From: Desulfuromonas sp. DDH964
Lineage (GTDB): Bacteria; Desulfobacterota; Desulfuromonadia; Desulfuromonadales; DDH964
DNA length: 64,000 nucleotides
Assembly: GCF_001611275.1 (NCBI RefSeq)
Contig: NZ_CP015080.1
Span: 434,001-498,000, forward strand
Direction: 5' to 3'
Shown piece after piece: positions 49,976 through 58,400 of this stretch. Below the pieces are notes generated by a model. The model saw only the letters and a list, made by a program, of their open reading frames with translations, made no database searches and was not told the DNA's origin. Position 1 is the first letter of the stretch. Each line of letters opens with the position of its first letter. A program made the position numbers and the translations under genes.

Positions 49976-50974
49976 ATGCAACCAGATGAACAAAATACGA
50001 TTCTGATCTATCAGGCCAACGACGGGAGAACCCGTCTCGATGTCCAGCTCGATCACGAAACCGTTTGGCTGACTCAAAAGCAGCTGGCTGATCTTTTTGA
50101 CGTCAAGGTTCCCGCGATTTCCAAACATGTGCGAAATATTATCGCTTCCGGCGAACTTGCTGCCGAGGCAACTGTTTCCAAAATGGAAAGAGTTCGTCGC
50201 GAAGGCGAGCGCTCGGTGAGCAGGGCCGAGGTTTCGTACAATCTGGACATGATCATTTCGATCGGTTATCGGGTGAATTCTGACAAAGCGACCCGGTTTC
50301 GCATCTGGGCAACCCAGGTTCTCAAAGATCATCTGGTCAAGGGCTACACCATCCATGAACAGCGCCTGCGCGAAGAAAGAGCCAAACTGCGCGAGATGCA
50401 GCAGACCGTCGATCTCCTCGCCCGCACCCTGACAACGCAGGAACTGGTCACCGAGACCGGCACAGACGTGCTGCGGGTGATCAACGATTACGCCTACGCC
50501 CTCGCCACCCTCGACCGCTACGACCACGGCACCCTGACCATTGCGGGGACGACCGGCGCGGCGCTGCACGTCATCGATTACGACGAGGGGATTTCACTCG
50601 TGCGGGCGATGAAGGGGGAGTTCGACGGCCTCTTCGGCATTGAGAAGGACCAGGGATTCAAGAGCGCCCTCGGCACGATCTACCAGACTTTCGACGGCAA
50701 GGAACTCTACCAGAGTGTCGAGGAGAAGGCGGCCAACCTGCTCTACTTCGTGGTCAAGAACCACGCCTTCAGCGACGGCAACAAGCGCATCGCTGCCGCG
50801 CTCTTCATCTACTTTCTCGCCGCCAATGCCATCCTCTATCGTCCCGACGGCTCCAAGCGCCTCGCCGACAACGCCCTGGTGGCGCTGACTCTGCTGATCG
50901 CCGAGAGCCGTCCCGACGAGAAAGAGACCATTGTCAAAGTCATCGTCAACCTGATCAACCGGAGCAACGACTAA
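49976..50974 (+). CDS. RhuM-Fic/DOC fusion protein
   Basis: A 332-residue protein. Residues 1-150 match the RhuM family (NTILIYQANDGRTRLDVQLD, VWLTQKQLADLFDVKVPAIS, MIISIGYRVNSDKATRFRIW), which has a KilA-N/antirepressor-like DNA-binding look. From about 160 it is a Fic/DOC domain with the catalytic motif HAFSDGNKR at 263-271. Fic enzymes transfer AMP or other nucleotides to target proteins. Such fusions are frequent passengers in type I restriction loci; the role there is unsettled. The ATG is behind GGACGGAG, and hsdM begins 5 bases after its stop. Confidence 0.88.
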   Translation: MQPDEQNTILIYQANDGRTRLDVQLDHETVWLTQKQLADLFDVKVPAISKHVRNIIASGELAAEATVSKMERVRREGERSVSRAEVSYNLDMIISIGYRVNSDKATRFRIWATQVLKDHLVKGYTIHEQRLREERAKLREMQQTVDLLARTLTTQELVTETGTDVLRVINDYAYALATLDRYDHGTLTIAGTTGAALHVIDYDEGISLVRAMKGEFDGLFGIEKDQGFKSALGTIYQTFDGKELYQSVEEKAANLLYFVVKNHAFSDGNKRIAAALFIYFLAANAILYRPDGSKRLADNALVALTLLIAESRPDEKETIVKVIVNLINRSND

Positions 50975-50979
50975 ACATC

Positions 50980-52470
50980 ATGACACCAGCAGCCATCGTA
51001 TCCAAACTCTGGAACTTCTGTAACGTCCTGCGCGACGACGGCATGAGCTACGGCGACTACGTCGAACAGCTCACTTATCTCCTCTTCCTTAAGATGGCCG
51101 ACGAGCGCACCAAGCCGCCCTACAACCATCCCAGCACCGTCCCGCTGCAATGGGCCTGGCCGACGCTGGTGAAGAAGGACGGCGATGAACTCTTTGACCA
51201 CTATCGCCACACCCTGGAAAATCTCGGCAACGAGAAGGGCCTGCTCGGGTTGATCTTCAATAAGTCGCAGAACAAGTTTCAGGACCCGGCCAAACTGCGC
51301 CGCCTGATCGTCGATCTGATCGACAAGGAAAACTGGTCGGTGATGAGCGCCGATGTCAAGGGGGACGCCTACGAGGGGCTGCTGGAGAAGAACGCCCAGG
51401 ACACCAAGAGCGGTGCCGGCCAGTACTTCACCCCGCGGCCGCTGATCCAGGCCATCGTCGATGTCATCGCCCCCAAACCGGGGGAGACGGTCTGCGACCC
51501 GGCCTGCGGCACCGGCGGCTTTCTGCTGGCCGCCCACGATGCCATCGTCAGCAAGCATCCGCACATGTCCAGGGAGGAGCGCAAGGCGCTCAGGGAAGGA
51601 ACCTTCAAGGGGTGGGAGCTGGTGCAGTCGACGGCGCGGCTCTGCGCCATGAACCTGATGCTGCACGGCATCGGCGGTGGCGATGGCGCCCTGCCGCTCG
51701 CGGTGAGCGACTCCCTCGCCGCCGATCCGGGGGAGCGTTTTGACATCATCCTCACCAATCCCCCCTTCGGCAAGAAGAGCAGCACCACCATCGTCGCCGA
51801 AGACGGCAAAGTCAACCGCGAGACCGAAACCATCGAACGCGACGACTTCTGGGCCACCACCAGCAACAAGCAGCTCAACTTCATGCAGCACGTCAAGACC
51901 CTGCTCAAGCAGCACGGCCGCGCCGCCGTGGTGGTGCCGGACAACGTGTTGTTCGAGGGCGGGGCCGGGGAAACCATCCGCCGCAAGCTGCTGCACGAGT
52001 GCGACGTCCACACCCTGCTGCGCCTGCCGACCGGCCTCTTCTACGCCCAGGGGGTGAAGGCGAACGTCCTCTTCTTCACCCGCAAGCCGGCCAGCGAAAC
52101 ACCCTGGACCAAGAAGCTCTGGATCTACGACCTGCGCACCAACGTCCACTTCACCCTCAAGACCAATCCCCTGAAACGATCCGATCTCGACGAGTTCGTC
52201 CAGCTCTACGCCGCCAAGCCCCGCGCCGCCACCTGGAGCGCCGAGAGCCCGACCGGCCGTTGGCGTTGCTACGACTACGCCGACCTCATCGCCCGCGACA
52301 AGGCGAGCCTCGATATCTTCTGGCTCAAGGACGACTCGTTGGAGGATTCGGACAACCTGCCGGCACCGGGTGTACTGGCGGCGGAGATTGTTGAGGACTT
52401 GCAGGCGGCGCTGGAGCAGTTTCGGTTGATTGCGGAGGATTTGGGGGAAGCGGTGGCGGTAGAGTCATGA
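50980..52470 (+). CDS. hsdM: Type I restriction-modification DNA methylase
   Basis: A 496-residue N6-adenine methylase, full length. The N-terminal HsdM domain starts SKLWNFCNVLRDDGMSYGDY. The SAM motif is VCDPACGTGGFLLAAHDAI, preceded by GAGQYFTPRPLIQAIVDVI, and the catalytic motif is DIILTNPPFGKKS. With hsdS and hsdR broken nearby it is an orphan, and would need a specificity subunit from elsewhere to methylate DNA. No frameshift is visible. Confidence 0.95.
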   Translation: MTPAAIVSKLWNFCNVLRDDGMSYGDYVEQLTYLLFLKMADERTKPPYNHPSTVPLQWAWPTLVKKDGDELFDHYRHTLENLGNEKGLLGLIFNKSQNKFQDPAKLRRLIVDLIDKENWSVMSADVKGDAYEGLLEKNAQDTKSGAGQYFTPRPLIQAIVDVIAPKPGETVCDPACGTGGFLLAAHDAIVSKHPHMSREERKALREGTFKGWELVQSTARLCAMNLMLHGIGGGDGALPLAVSDSLAADPGERFDIILTNPPFGKKSSTTIVAEDGKVNRETETIERDDFWATTSNKQLNFMQHVKTLLKQHGRAAVVVPDNVLFEGGAGETIRRKLLHECDVHTLLRLPTGLFYAQGVKANVLFFTRKPASETPWTKKLWIYDLRTNVHFTLKTNPLKRSDLDEFVQLYAAKPRAATWSAESPTGRWRCYDYADLIARDKASLDIFWLKDDSLEDSDNLPAPGVLAAEIVEDLQAALEQFRLIAEDLGEAVAVES

Positions 52471-52503
52471 CCAGAACCGGAGAGAATTGTTGTTTTCAGC
52501 ATG

Positions 52504-52528
52504 GTAAGTGAAATAATTGTGGACTTAC
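52504..52528. promoter_or_regulatory. GTAAGT-N13-ACTTAC inverted repeat before the AbiE pair
   Basis: Perfect 6-bp arms at 52504-52509 and 52523-52528, 33 bases before the first gene of the toxin-antitoxin pair. AbiEi antitoxins are known to repress their own promoter by binding inverted repeats, so this is a natural candidate operator. Confidence 0.45.
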
Positions 52529-52561
52529 TCTGCATAAAAGTTCTATTGTTTGGTCATGCTC

Positions 52562-53212
52562 ATGGACCTGCGCCAGAAAATTCCCTATGAAGAGTTCGAC
52601 TATCAGATCCTCCTGGATTCGCTGCGGGGGTATGCGCATCCGCGCAAGAAGATCACCTCTCTTCTGGCCAAGGGGGAAATCGTCCGCGTCAAGAAGGGGC
52701 TCTACCTCTTCAGCGAGCAGCACCGCCGCGCCCCGTACTGCCGCGAACTGCTGGCCAACCTCATCTACGGCCCCTCCAGCGTCTCTCTCGAATATGCCCT
52801 CCATTACCATGGACTGATCCCGGAAGGGGTCGAGACCATCACCTCGGTTACCTGCGGCCGGTCCCGCAGCTTCGACACTCCCGTCGGACATTTCAGCTAC
52901 CGCGCCATCCCCATGGCGGCCTACCGGATCGGCATCGACCGGATCGAACTGGCCGACGGGCGGGCGTTTCTCATGGCGGTACCGGAAAAGGCGCTGGCCG
53001 ACCGCGTAGTGGCAGAACGGGGAAGCGCCCTGCGGACGCAAAAGGAGCTGCTTGTTTTCCTTGTAGACAGCCTGCGTATTGAAGAGTCCGCCCTCGCGGG
53101 TCTCGACCCCGCGGCCATCCTGGTCATCGCAGAGGGCTATCGTTCGCGGCGGCTGAAGGTGCTGGGCCAACTGCTCGCCCGACTGCAGAAGGCGGAGGTG
53201 ACCCATGCATGA
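52562..53212 (+). CDS. AbiEi-like antitoxin (type IV toxin-antitoxin)
   Basis: A 216-residue protein. The N-terminal winged helix is DYQILLDSLRGYAHPRKKIT with LAKGEIVRVKKGLYLFSEQH, followed by the AbiEi C-terminal domain (SSVSLEYALHYHGLIPEGVE, ITSVTCGRSRSFDTPVGHFS, PEKALADRVV). The antitoxin counters the nucleotidyltransferase toxin encoded next and represses the operon. Several in-frame starts lie within 12 bases; the ATG of MDLRQKIP is chosen, without a strong ribosome site. It overlaps the toxin gene by 8 bases. Confidence 0.85.
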   Translation: MDLRQKIPYEEFDYQILLDSLRGYAHPRKKITSLLAKGEIVRVKKGLYLFSEQHRRAPYCRELLANLIYGPSSVSLEYALHYHGLIPEGVETITSVTCGRSRSFDTPVGHFSYRAIPMAAYRIGIDRIELADGRAFLMAVPEKALADRVVAERGSALRTQKELLVFLVDSLRIEESALAGLDPAAILVIAEGYRSRRLKVLGQLLARLQKAEVTHA

Positions 53213-54077
53213 TGCCGTGGCGCGGATGCTGGCCAGGTACGAGAGCAAAAGTCTCGACGATCAGGTGGGGGCGTTGCGGGAGATCATTCAGGAGGTGGCC
53301 CTGCTCGGCTTGTGGCGGGCCCGTTTTTTTGAGCACGCGGCCTTTTACGGCGGCACTGCCCTGCGGATTCTCCACGGTCTCGACAGGTTTTCCGAAGACC
53401 TCGATTTCTCCCTGCTGGCGCCGGAGCCCGATTTCTCGCTGCAACGTTTCAGCGCCGCGTTGGAAGAAGAGGTGCGCGCGTTCGGTTTCAACCTGTGGGT
53501 AGAGACGGTGGAGAAGACGGTGGAGACCGCCGTGCAGTCGGCCTTTCTCAAGGCGAACACGCGCAGCGAGCTGATGGTGATCGAAGCCGACCAGCGGCTC
53601 ACCCAAAACGTGCCGCCGGGGCAGGTTTTGAAGATCAAGGTCGAGGTCGACACCGACCCGCCGCCCGGTTTCCTGACTATCACCCGCTACCTGCTGCTAC
53701 CAATCCCTTTTGCCGTGCGCTGCTACACGCTCCCCAGCCTGTTTGCCGGCAAGATGCACGCGCTCCTCTGCCGCAAATGGAAGAACCGGGTCAAGGGGCG
53801 CGACTGGTACGACCTGGTCTGGTACGCGGCCCATCACCCACAGCTCAACCTGCATCACCTGGAAAAGCGCATGCGGCAGACCGGGCACTGGTCGGGACCG
53901 CCATCCCTGGGCCGGGAAGACTTCGGTTATCTGTTGGAGGCCGCCATCGCCCGCCTCGACGTCGAGCAGGCGCGGCAAGACGTGGCGCCCTTTGTCCGGG
54001 ATCGCCAGACACTGGCGCTCTGGTCGGCCGATTTCTTCCGGGACGTGGCCGCAAGGATTGTAATTGTCGAAGAGTAG
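53205..54077 (+). CDS. AbiEii-like nucleotidyltransferase toxin
   Basis: A 290-residue protein of the AbiEii/AbiGii family. The nucleotidyltransferase motif is FYGGTALRILHGLDRFSEDL with DFS following, and the later catalytic segment is GRDWYDLVWYAAHHP with a Lys-Gly before it. Known members modify tRNA or transfer GTP/CTP and arrest growth, giving phage defence by abortive infection. It overlaps the antitoxin gene by 8 bases, so the pair is made in a fixed ratio. It lies between hsdM and the hsdR remnant. Confidence 0.88.
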   Translation: MHDAVARMLARYESKSLDDQVGALREIIQEVALLGLWRARFFEHAAFYGGTALRILHGLDRFSEDLDFSLLAPEPDFSLQRFSAALEEEVRAFGFNLWVETVEKTVETAVQSAFLKANTRSELMVIEADQRLTQNVPPGQVLKIKVEVDTDPPPGFLTITRYLLLPIPFAVRCYTLPSLFAGKMHALLCRKWKNRVKGRDWYDLVWYAAHHPQLNLHHLEKRMRQTGHWSGPPSLGREDFGYLLEAAIARLDVEQARQDVAPFVRDRQTLALWSADFFRDVAARIVIVEE

Positions 54078-54092
54078 GAGGGGGGACCCGCC

Positions 54093-54341
54093 ATGGAGAA
54101 CTTCATCTCCGAAGAGGCGATTGAGCAGGCCATTCTGAAACGGCTGCGTGAAGAGTTCGGTTTTGCGCGAGCGCAAAAGAATCAAGAGCAAAGGCGGGCC
54201 CAAGCAAGAGAGAACGGCAGTGGAGACGTTCTTAGGGGGATGGCCGACTCCCAAAGAGTTGATCTCTCAATGGGACAGACCTGGCGGATCCCTCTGCGGT
54301 CCATGGCCCTATCTTCAGAACGGGGAATGCCCCTCCCCTGA
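54093..54341 (+). pseudogene. hsdR: Type I restriction endonuclease (hsdR), 5' remnant
   Basis: The first 24 codons (MENFISEEAIEQAILKRLRE and EFGF) match the start of HsdR/R subunits, which are normally about 800-1100 residues. Homology stops at a small palindrome, TTTTGCGC-GA-GCGCAAAA (54161-54178), after which the sequence is unrelated. The frame ends at 54341. The nuclease and translocase domains are absent, so restriction is lost. Confidence 0.75.
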
Positions 54342-54479
54342 TAGCGTTTTATCAACAGCCTTCCGGTCATTCCAGTCGCCTGCTCCTCCCCGCAAATGAG
54401 AAGAAAATCAGTTGACACGGGCCTTGCGGTTATCCTATAAAGCGGTGGTCAGACCAATTTAGCCCCCGGGAACGATGCC
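54342..54479. other. Junction between the island and the rnf operon
   Basis: 138 bases with no gene other than the unexplained tail of the hsdR remnant. The rnf promoter lies in the last part. Confidence 0.5.
54412..54441 (+). promoter_or_regulatory. Promoter of the rnf operon
   Basis: TTGACA (54412-54417) and TATAAA (54436-54441) are separated by 18 bases, 38 bases before the rnfA ATG. It is close to the sigma70 consensus. Confidence 0.75.
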
Positions 54480-55061
54480 ATGACCGCACTGCTGCTGATC
54501 CTGGTCAGCACCATCTTCGTCAACAACTTCGTCCTCTCCCGCTTCCTTGGCATCTGCCCCTTCCTCGGCGTGTCGAAGAAGGTGGAGACCGCCCTCGGCA
54601 TGGGGATGGCGGTGACCTTTGTCATGACCATCGCCGCGGTGGTGACCTGGCTGATCCAGTACTTCATTCTTATCCCCTTCGGTATCGAGTACCTGCAGAC
54701 CATCGCCTTCATCCTCGTCATCGCCTCGCTGGTGCAGCTGGTGGAGATGGTGATCCAGAAGGCGAGCCCGGTCCTCTACCAGTCCCTCGGCATCTTCCTG
54801 CCGCTGATCACCACCAACTGCGCGGTTCTCGGTCTGGCGGTCCTCAACATCCAGAAGGGCTACAACTTTATCGAGAGCGTCGTCTTCGCCATCGGCGCGG
54901 CCCTCGGTTTCACCCTGGCGATGGTCCTCTTCGCCGGCCTGCGCGAGCGCCTCGACTACTCGCCGGTGCCGCCGGCGTTTCGCGGCACCGCCATCGCCCT
55001 GATCACGGCCGGCCTGCTGTCGCTGGCCTTCATGGGTTTCGCCGGCCTCGTCAAGGGGTGA
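54480..55061 (+). CDS. rnfA: Rnf complex membrane subunit A
   Basis: A 193-residue six-helix protein homologous to NqrE/Rsx[21 protein letters not shown] at the start and [20 protein letters not shown] in the middle are RnfA signatures; the cysteines in GICPF and TTNCAV hold the intramembrane iron-sulfur cluster with RnfE. It opens the operon in the order A-B-C-D-G-E. It is followed by an inserted 95-bp repeat before rnfB, unlike the other tightly spaced genes. Confidence 0.95.
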   Translation: MTALLLILVSTIFVNNFVLSRFLGICPFLGVSKKVETALGMGMAVTFVMTIAAVVTWLIQYFILIPFGIEYLQTIAFILVIASLVQLVEMVIQKASPVLYQSLGIFLPLITTNCAVLGLAVLNIQKGYNFIESVVFAIGAALGFTLAMVLFAGLRERLDYSPVPPAFRGTAIALITAGLLSLAFMGFAGLVKG

Positions 55062-55079
55062 GGCGTTCCAGCGCCATTT

Positions 55080-55174
55080 AATCTCAGGTGGGTCGAATTC
55101 CCCGAAGCTTGCTTCGATGAAAGCGATCAATCTAAACTTTTGATACCCCGTAGCTTGCTGCGGGGAGATTCATT
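55080..55174 (+). repeat. 95-bp two-hairpin dispersed repeat, copy 2, inside the rnf operon
   Basis: Identical to copies 1 and 3, same orientation relative to the plus strand. It fills most of the 147-base gap between rnfA and rnfB. Its hairpins lie in the mRNA and might change the expression ratio of rnfA to the rest. Confidence 0.92.
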
Positions 55175-55208
55175 CACTTGTTGCCTGTTACGAATCACGG
55201 ATAGTCCA

Positions 55209-56057
55209 ATGCTTGCTTCCATCCTCAGCCTCGGTGGTATCGGTCTGCTCGCGGCGCTCGCCCTCGGGCTGGCGGCGCGCAAGTTTGCCGTCGAGGTCGA
55301 CCCGCGCGAGCTCGCCATCCTCGAGGTCCTCTCGGGGGCCAACTGTGGCGCCTGCGGCTACCCCGGCTGCGGCGCCTACGCCAAGGCGGTAGCCGGCGGC
55401 ACGGCCGATCCGACCCTCTGCACCCCGGGGGGCGCCGGCACGGTAGCGCAGATAGCCCACATCCTCGGGGTCGAGGCGACGGCGGCGGAACCGCAGGTGG
55501 CGGTGGTGCGCTGCCAGGGGGACAATGACCGCGCCAAGCTCAAGTACCACTACCTCGGCATCTACGACTGCACCGCCGCCCAGCGCATCGCCGACGGGCC
55601 GAAGAGCTGCCCCGGCGGCTGCCTCGGCCTCGGAACCTGCGCCCGGGTCTGCCCCTTCGGCGCCATTGAGATGACCGCCGCCGGACTGGCGGTGATCAGT
55701 CGCGAGAAGTGCACCGGCTGCCGCAAGTGCATTGCCGCCTGCCCGCGCCAGGTGATCGCCATGGCGCCGCTGCGGGCGACCGTGCATGTCCTCTGCAACA
55801 GCCAGGACAAGGGGGCGCTGGTGCGCAAGTACTGTCAGGTCGGCTGCATTGCCTGCCAGATCTGCCACAAGACCGTCCCCGCGGCCTACGTGATCGAGAA
55901 TTCCCTGGCCCGGGTCGTTTACGAGCATCAGGAGGAGGCCGCCGCGGCGGTGGCCAAGTGCCCGACCAGGTGCATTCGTGATTTTGCCGAGGGCTATCCC
56001 GAGGGGAGCCGTTTTAGCGCGCCGACCTGCCCGACCACGGCCGGCCGGGCCGCGTGA
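55209..56057 (+). CDS. rnfB: Rnf complex iron-sulfur subunit B
   Basis: A 282-residue protein with an N-terminal membrane helix (ILSLGGIGLLAALALGLAAR), the 4Fe-4S motif ANCGACGYPGCGAYAKAV, and ferredoxin-like motifs GTCARVCPFGA, CTGCRKCIAACP and CIACQICHKTVP. It is the entry point for ferredoxin electrons. The start is ATG at 55209; a longer in-frame reading begins in the inserted repeat and is not natural. It lacks the large cluster-rich extension of some anaerobes. Confidence 0.94.
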   Translation: MLASILSLGGIGLLAALALGLAARKFAVEVDPRELAILEVLSGANCGACGYPGCGAYAKAVAGGTADPTLCTPGGAGTVAQIAHILGVEATAAEPQVAVVRCQGDNDRAKLKYHYLGIYDCTAAQRIADGPKSCPGGCLGLGTCARVCPFGAIEMTAAGLAVISREKCTGCRKCIAACPRQVIAMAPLRATVHVLCNSQDKGALVRKYCQVGCIACQICHKTVPAAYVIENSLARVVYEHQEEAAAAVAKCPTRCIRDFAEGYPEGSRFSAPTCPTTAGRAA

Positions 56058-56080
56058 GCCGGTGGCCCGGAAGTGATGCG

Positions 56081-57397
56081 ATGAGACTCAAGAGTTTTCC
56101 CGGCGGGCTGCACCCGCCCGACAACAAGCAGTTCACGGCGCACAAGGCGATCGTCGATTGCCCGCTGCCGGCGGAGCTGGTGATCCCCCTCTCGCAGCAC
56201 ATCGGGGCGCCGGCGGACGCCTGCGTCAAGGTTGGCGACCTGGTGGCCAAGGGGGAGGTGGTCGGCCAGGCCCGGGGCTTCGTCTCGGTGCCGGTGCACG
56301 CCTCGACCTCGGGTGCGGTGGTGGCGGTCGAGCCGCGCCCGCACCCTGCCGGCAAGCCGTTGCCGGCGGTGGTAATCAAACCGGACGGGGAGGATCGCTG
56401 GATCGACGGCCTGGCAGGGATTCCGGCCGAAGAGCAGGACGACGAGAGTCTGCGCGACCGCATCCGCGCCGCCGGCATCGTCGGCCTCGGCGGCGCGACC
56501 TTTCCGACCCACGTCAAGCTGACCCCCCCGGGTGACAAGCCGATCGACACCCTGATATTGAACGGCGTCGAGTGCGAGCCCTACCTGACCGCCGATCACC
56601 GCCTGATGCTGGAGAATCCGGAGCGGATCGTCGACGGCATCACCATTCTGCAGCGGCTCCTCGGCGTGCGCCGGACCCTGCTCGGCATCGAGGCGAACAA
56701 GCCCGACGCCATCGCCGTCATGACCAAGGCCTGTGCCGGCACCAGCATCGAGGTGGTGGCGCTGGCGGTGAAGTATCCGCAAGGGGCCGAGAAGCAGCTG
56801 ATCCTCGCCCTCATCGGCAAGGAGGTCCCCTCCGGCGGCCTGCCGATGGACGTCGGGGTGGTGGTGCAGAACGTCGGCACCGCGGCGGCGGTTGCCGACG
56901 CGGTGCGCCACGGCCGGCCGCTGGTGGAACGGATCGCCACCGTCTCCGGGCCGGCGATCGCCAATCCGCAGAATTTGCGGGTGCGCATCGGCACCCCGCT
57001 CTCGCACCTGGTGGCGGTCTGCGGCGGCGCCAAGGGGGAACTCGCCAAAATCATCATGGGCGGCCCGATGATGGGCAGCGCCCAGCTCGGACTCGAAGCG
57101 CCGGTGACGCGCGGCACCTCGGGGCTGCTCCTCTTCGGCCCGGGCCAGTTCCCGCGGGCGCCGGAAGGTCCCTGCATCCGCTGCGGGCGCTGCGTGCGCG
57201 CCTGCCCGGCCCATATCCTGCCGACCGCCATCGCCGCCTGCGCCCGCCTCGACCGCTTCGACGAGGCGGAGGGGTTCGATGCCATGGATTGCATCGAGTG
57301 CGGCTGCTGTACCTACACCTGCCCGGCGGCGATCCCGCTGGTCCAGGCCATCCGCCAGGCCAAGGCGGCAATCCTTGCCAAGCGAAGGAAGGGCTGA
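56081..57397 (+). CDS. rnfC: Rnf complex NADH-side subunit C
   Basis: A 438-residue peripheral protein. FPGGLHPPDNKQFT at the start, the flavin/NADH-binding region VGLGGATFPTHVKLTPPGDK, LILNGVECEPYLTADHRLML, and two 4Fe-4S motifs CIRCGRCVRACP and CIECGCCTYTCP near the end. It reacts with NAD(H). It lacks the long C-terminal extension seen in E. coli RsxC. The next gene starts 1 base after its stop. Confidence 0.95.
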   Translation: MRLKSFPGGLHPPDNKQFTAHKAIVDCPLPAELVIPLSQHIGAPADACVKVGDLVAKGEVVGQARGFVSVPVHASTSGAVVAVEPRPHPAGKPLPAVVIKPDGEDRWIDGLAGIPAEEQDDESLRDRIRAAGIVGLGGATFPTHVKLTPPGDKPIDTLILNGVECEPYLTADHRLMLENPERIVDGITILQRLLGVRRTLLGIEANKPDAIAVMTKACAGTSIEVVALAVKYPQGAEKQLILALIGKEVPSGGLPMDVGVVVQNVGTAAAVADAVRHGRPLVERIATVSGPAIANPQNLRVRIGTPLSHLVAVCGGAKGELAKIIMGGPMMGSAQLGLEAPVTRGTSGLLLFGPGQFPRAPEGPCIRCGRCVRACPAHILPTAIAACARLDRFDEAEGFDAMDCIECGCCTYTCPAAIPLVQAIRQAKAAILAKRRKG

Positions 57398-57398
57398 C

Positions 57399-58400
57399 GT
57401 GGAATCGCCGCTCTATCTCTCCAGTTCCCCCCACGCCCACTCGGGGGTGACTACCGACCGGGTGATGCGCGACGTCATCATCAGCCTGCTGCCGGCCTGC
57501 GCCGTCGCCTTTTATCTCTTTGGCTGGCCGGCGCTTGTCACCCTGCTCCTCTGCACCCTGGGCTGCCTGGCGACCGAGGCCCTCTGCCGCAAGGGGATGG
57601 GGCAGGCCCTGACCCTGGGCGACGGCAGCGCCGCGGTGACCGGTATCCTGCTCGCGATGAACCTCCCCCCCTCCGCCCCCTGGTGGCTTTCGCTGCTCGG
57701 CAGCGTGGTGGCGATCGCCATCGGCAAGCAGGTCTATGGCGGACTCGGCCACAACCCCTTCAACCCGGCGCTGGTGGCGCGGGTGGTGCTGCTGATCTCC
57801 TTCCCGGTGCAGATGACGAGCTGGACCAGTCCGGCCCCCCTCGGCTCGGGCCTCGACGCCGTCACCAGCGCGACGCCGCTCGGCGAGATGAAGACCGCGG
57901 TGATGCTTACCGGCAAGCTCCCCGAGGCCCTCTCCGGCGGACTCGGGCACTATTTCACCGGCCAGATGGCCGGTTCCCTCGGCGAGGTCTCGGCCCTGGC
58001 GCTCCTCTGGGGCGCGGCCTACCTCTTCTGGCGCAAGGTTTTGACCTGGCACATCCCGGTCGCCTATCTCGGCAGCGTGGTGCTGCTCGGCGGCGCCTTC
58101 TGGCTGATCGACCCGACCCGTTACCCGAGCCCCCTCTTCCACCTGCTGACCGGCGGCCTGATCCTCGGCGCCTTCTATATGGCGACCGACATGGTCACCT
58201 CGCCGGTGACGCCGCAGGGGATGCTGATCTTCGGCGTCGGCTGTGGCCTGGTGACGGTGCTGATCCGCCTCTTTGGCGGCTATCCCGAAGGGGTCTCCTT
58301 CGCCATCCTGCTGATGAACGCGGTGACGCCGCTGATCGACCGCTTCGTGCGGCCGAAAAAGTTCGGCCTCGCCCCCGCGGCCAAGGGAGGGCCGGCATGA
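57399..58400 (+). CDS. rnfD: Rnf complex membrane subunit D
   Basis: A 333-residue membrane protein of the NqrB/RnfD family with about nine helices. The segment LDAVTSATPLGEMK carries the threonine that is covalently linked to FMN in the family. VLRCGH-type conserved regions are replaced by GLGHNPFNPALVARVVLLIS and FYMATDMVTSPVTPQGMLIF. The start is a GTG behind GAAGGAAGGG. It overlaps rnfG by 4 bases. Confidence 0.94.
   Translation: MESPLYLSSSPHAHSGVTTDRVMRDVIISLLPACAVAFYLFGWPALVTLLLCTLGCLATEALCRKGMGQALTLGDGSAAVTGILLAMNLPPSAPWWLSLLGSVVAIAIGKQVYGGLGHNPFNPALVARVVLLISFPVQMTSWTSPAPLGSGLDAVTSATPLGEMKTAVMLTGKLPEALSGGLGHYFTGQMAGSLGEVSALALLWGAAYLFWRKVLTWHIPVAYLGSVVLLGGAFWLIDPTRYPSPLFHLLTGGLILGAFYMATDMVTSPVTPQGMLIFGVGCGLVTVLIRLFGGYPEGVSFAILLMNAVTPLIDRFVRPKKFGLAPAAKGGPA

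Noticed and set aside
54148-54399. An 83-codon frame overlapping the hsdR remnant
   Set aside because: No recognisable domain, no ribosome site, and it spans the junction where hsdR homology ends.
55140-55208. N-terminal extension of RnfB from within the repeat
   Set aside because: The extra residues are encoded by the inserted element. The ATG at 55209 gives the normal RnfB start with its membrane helix.
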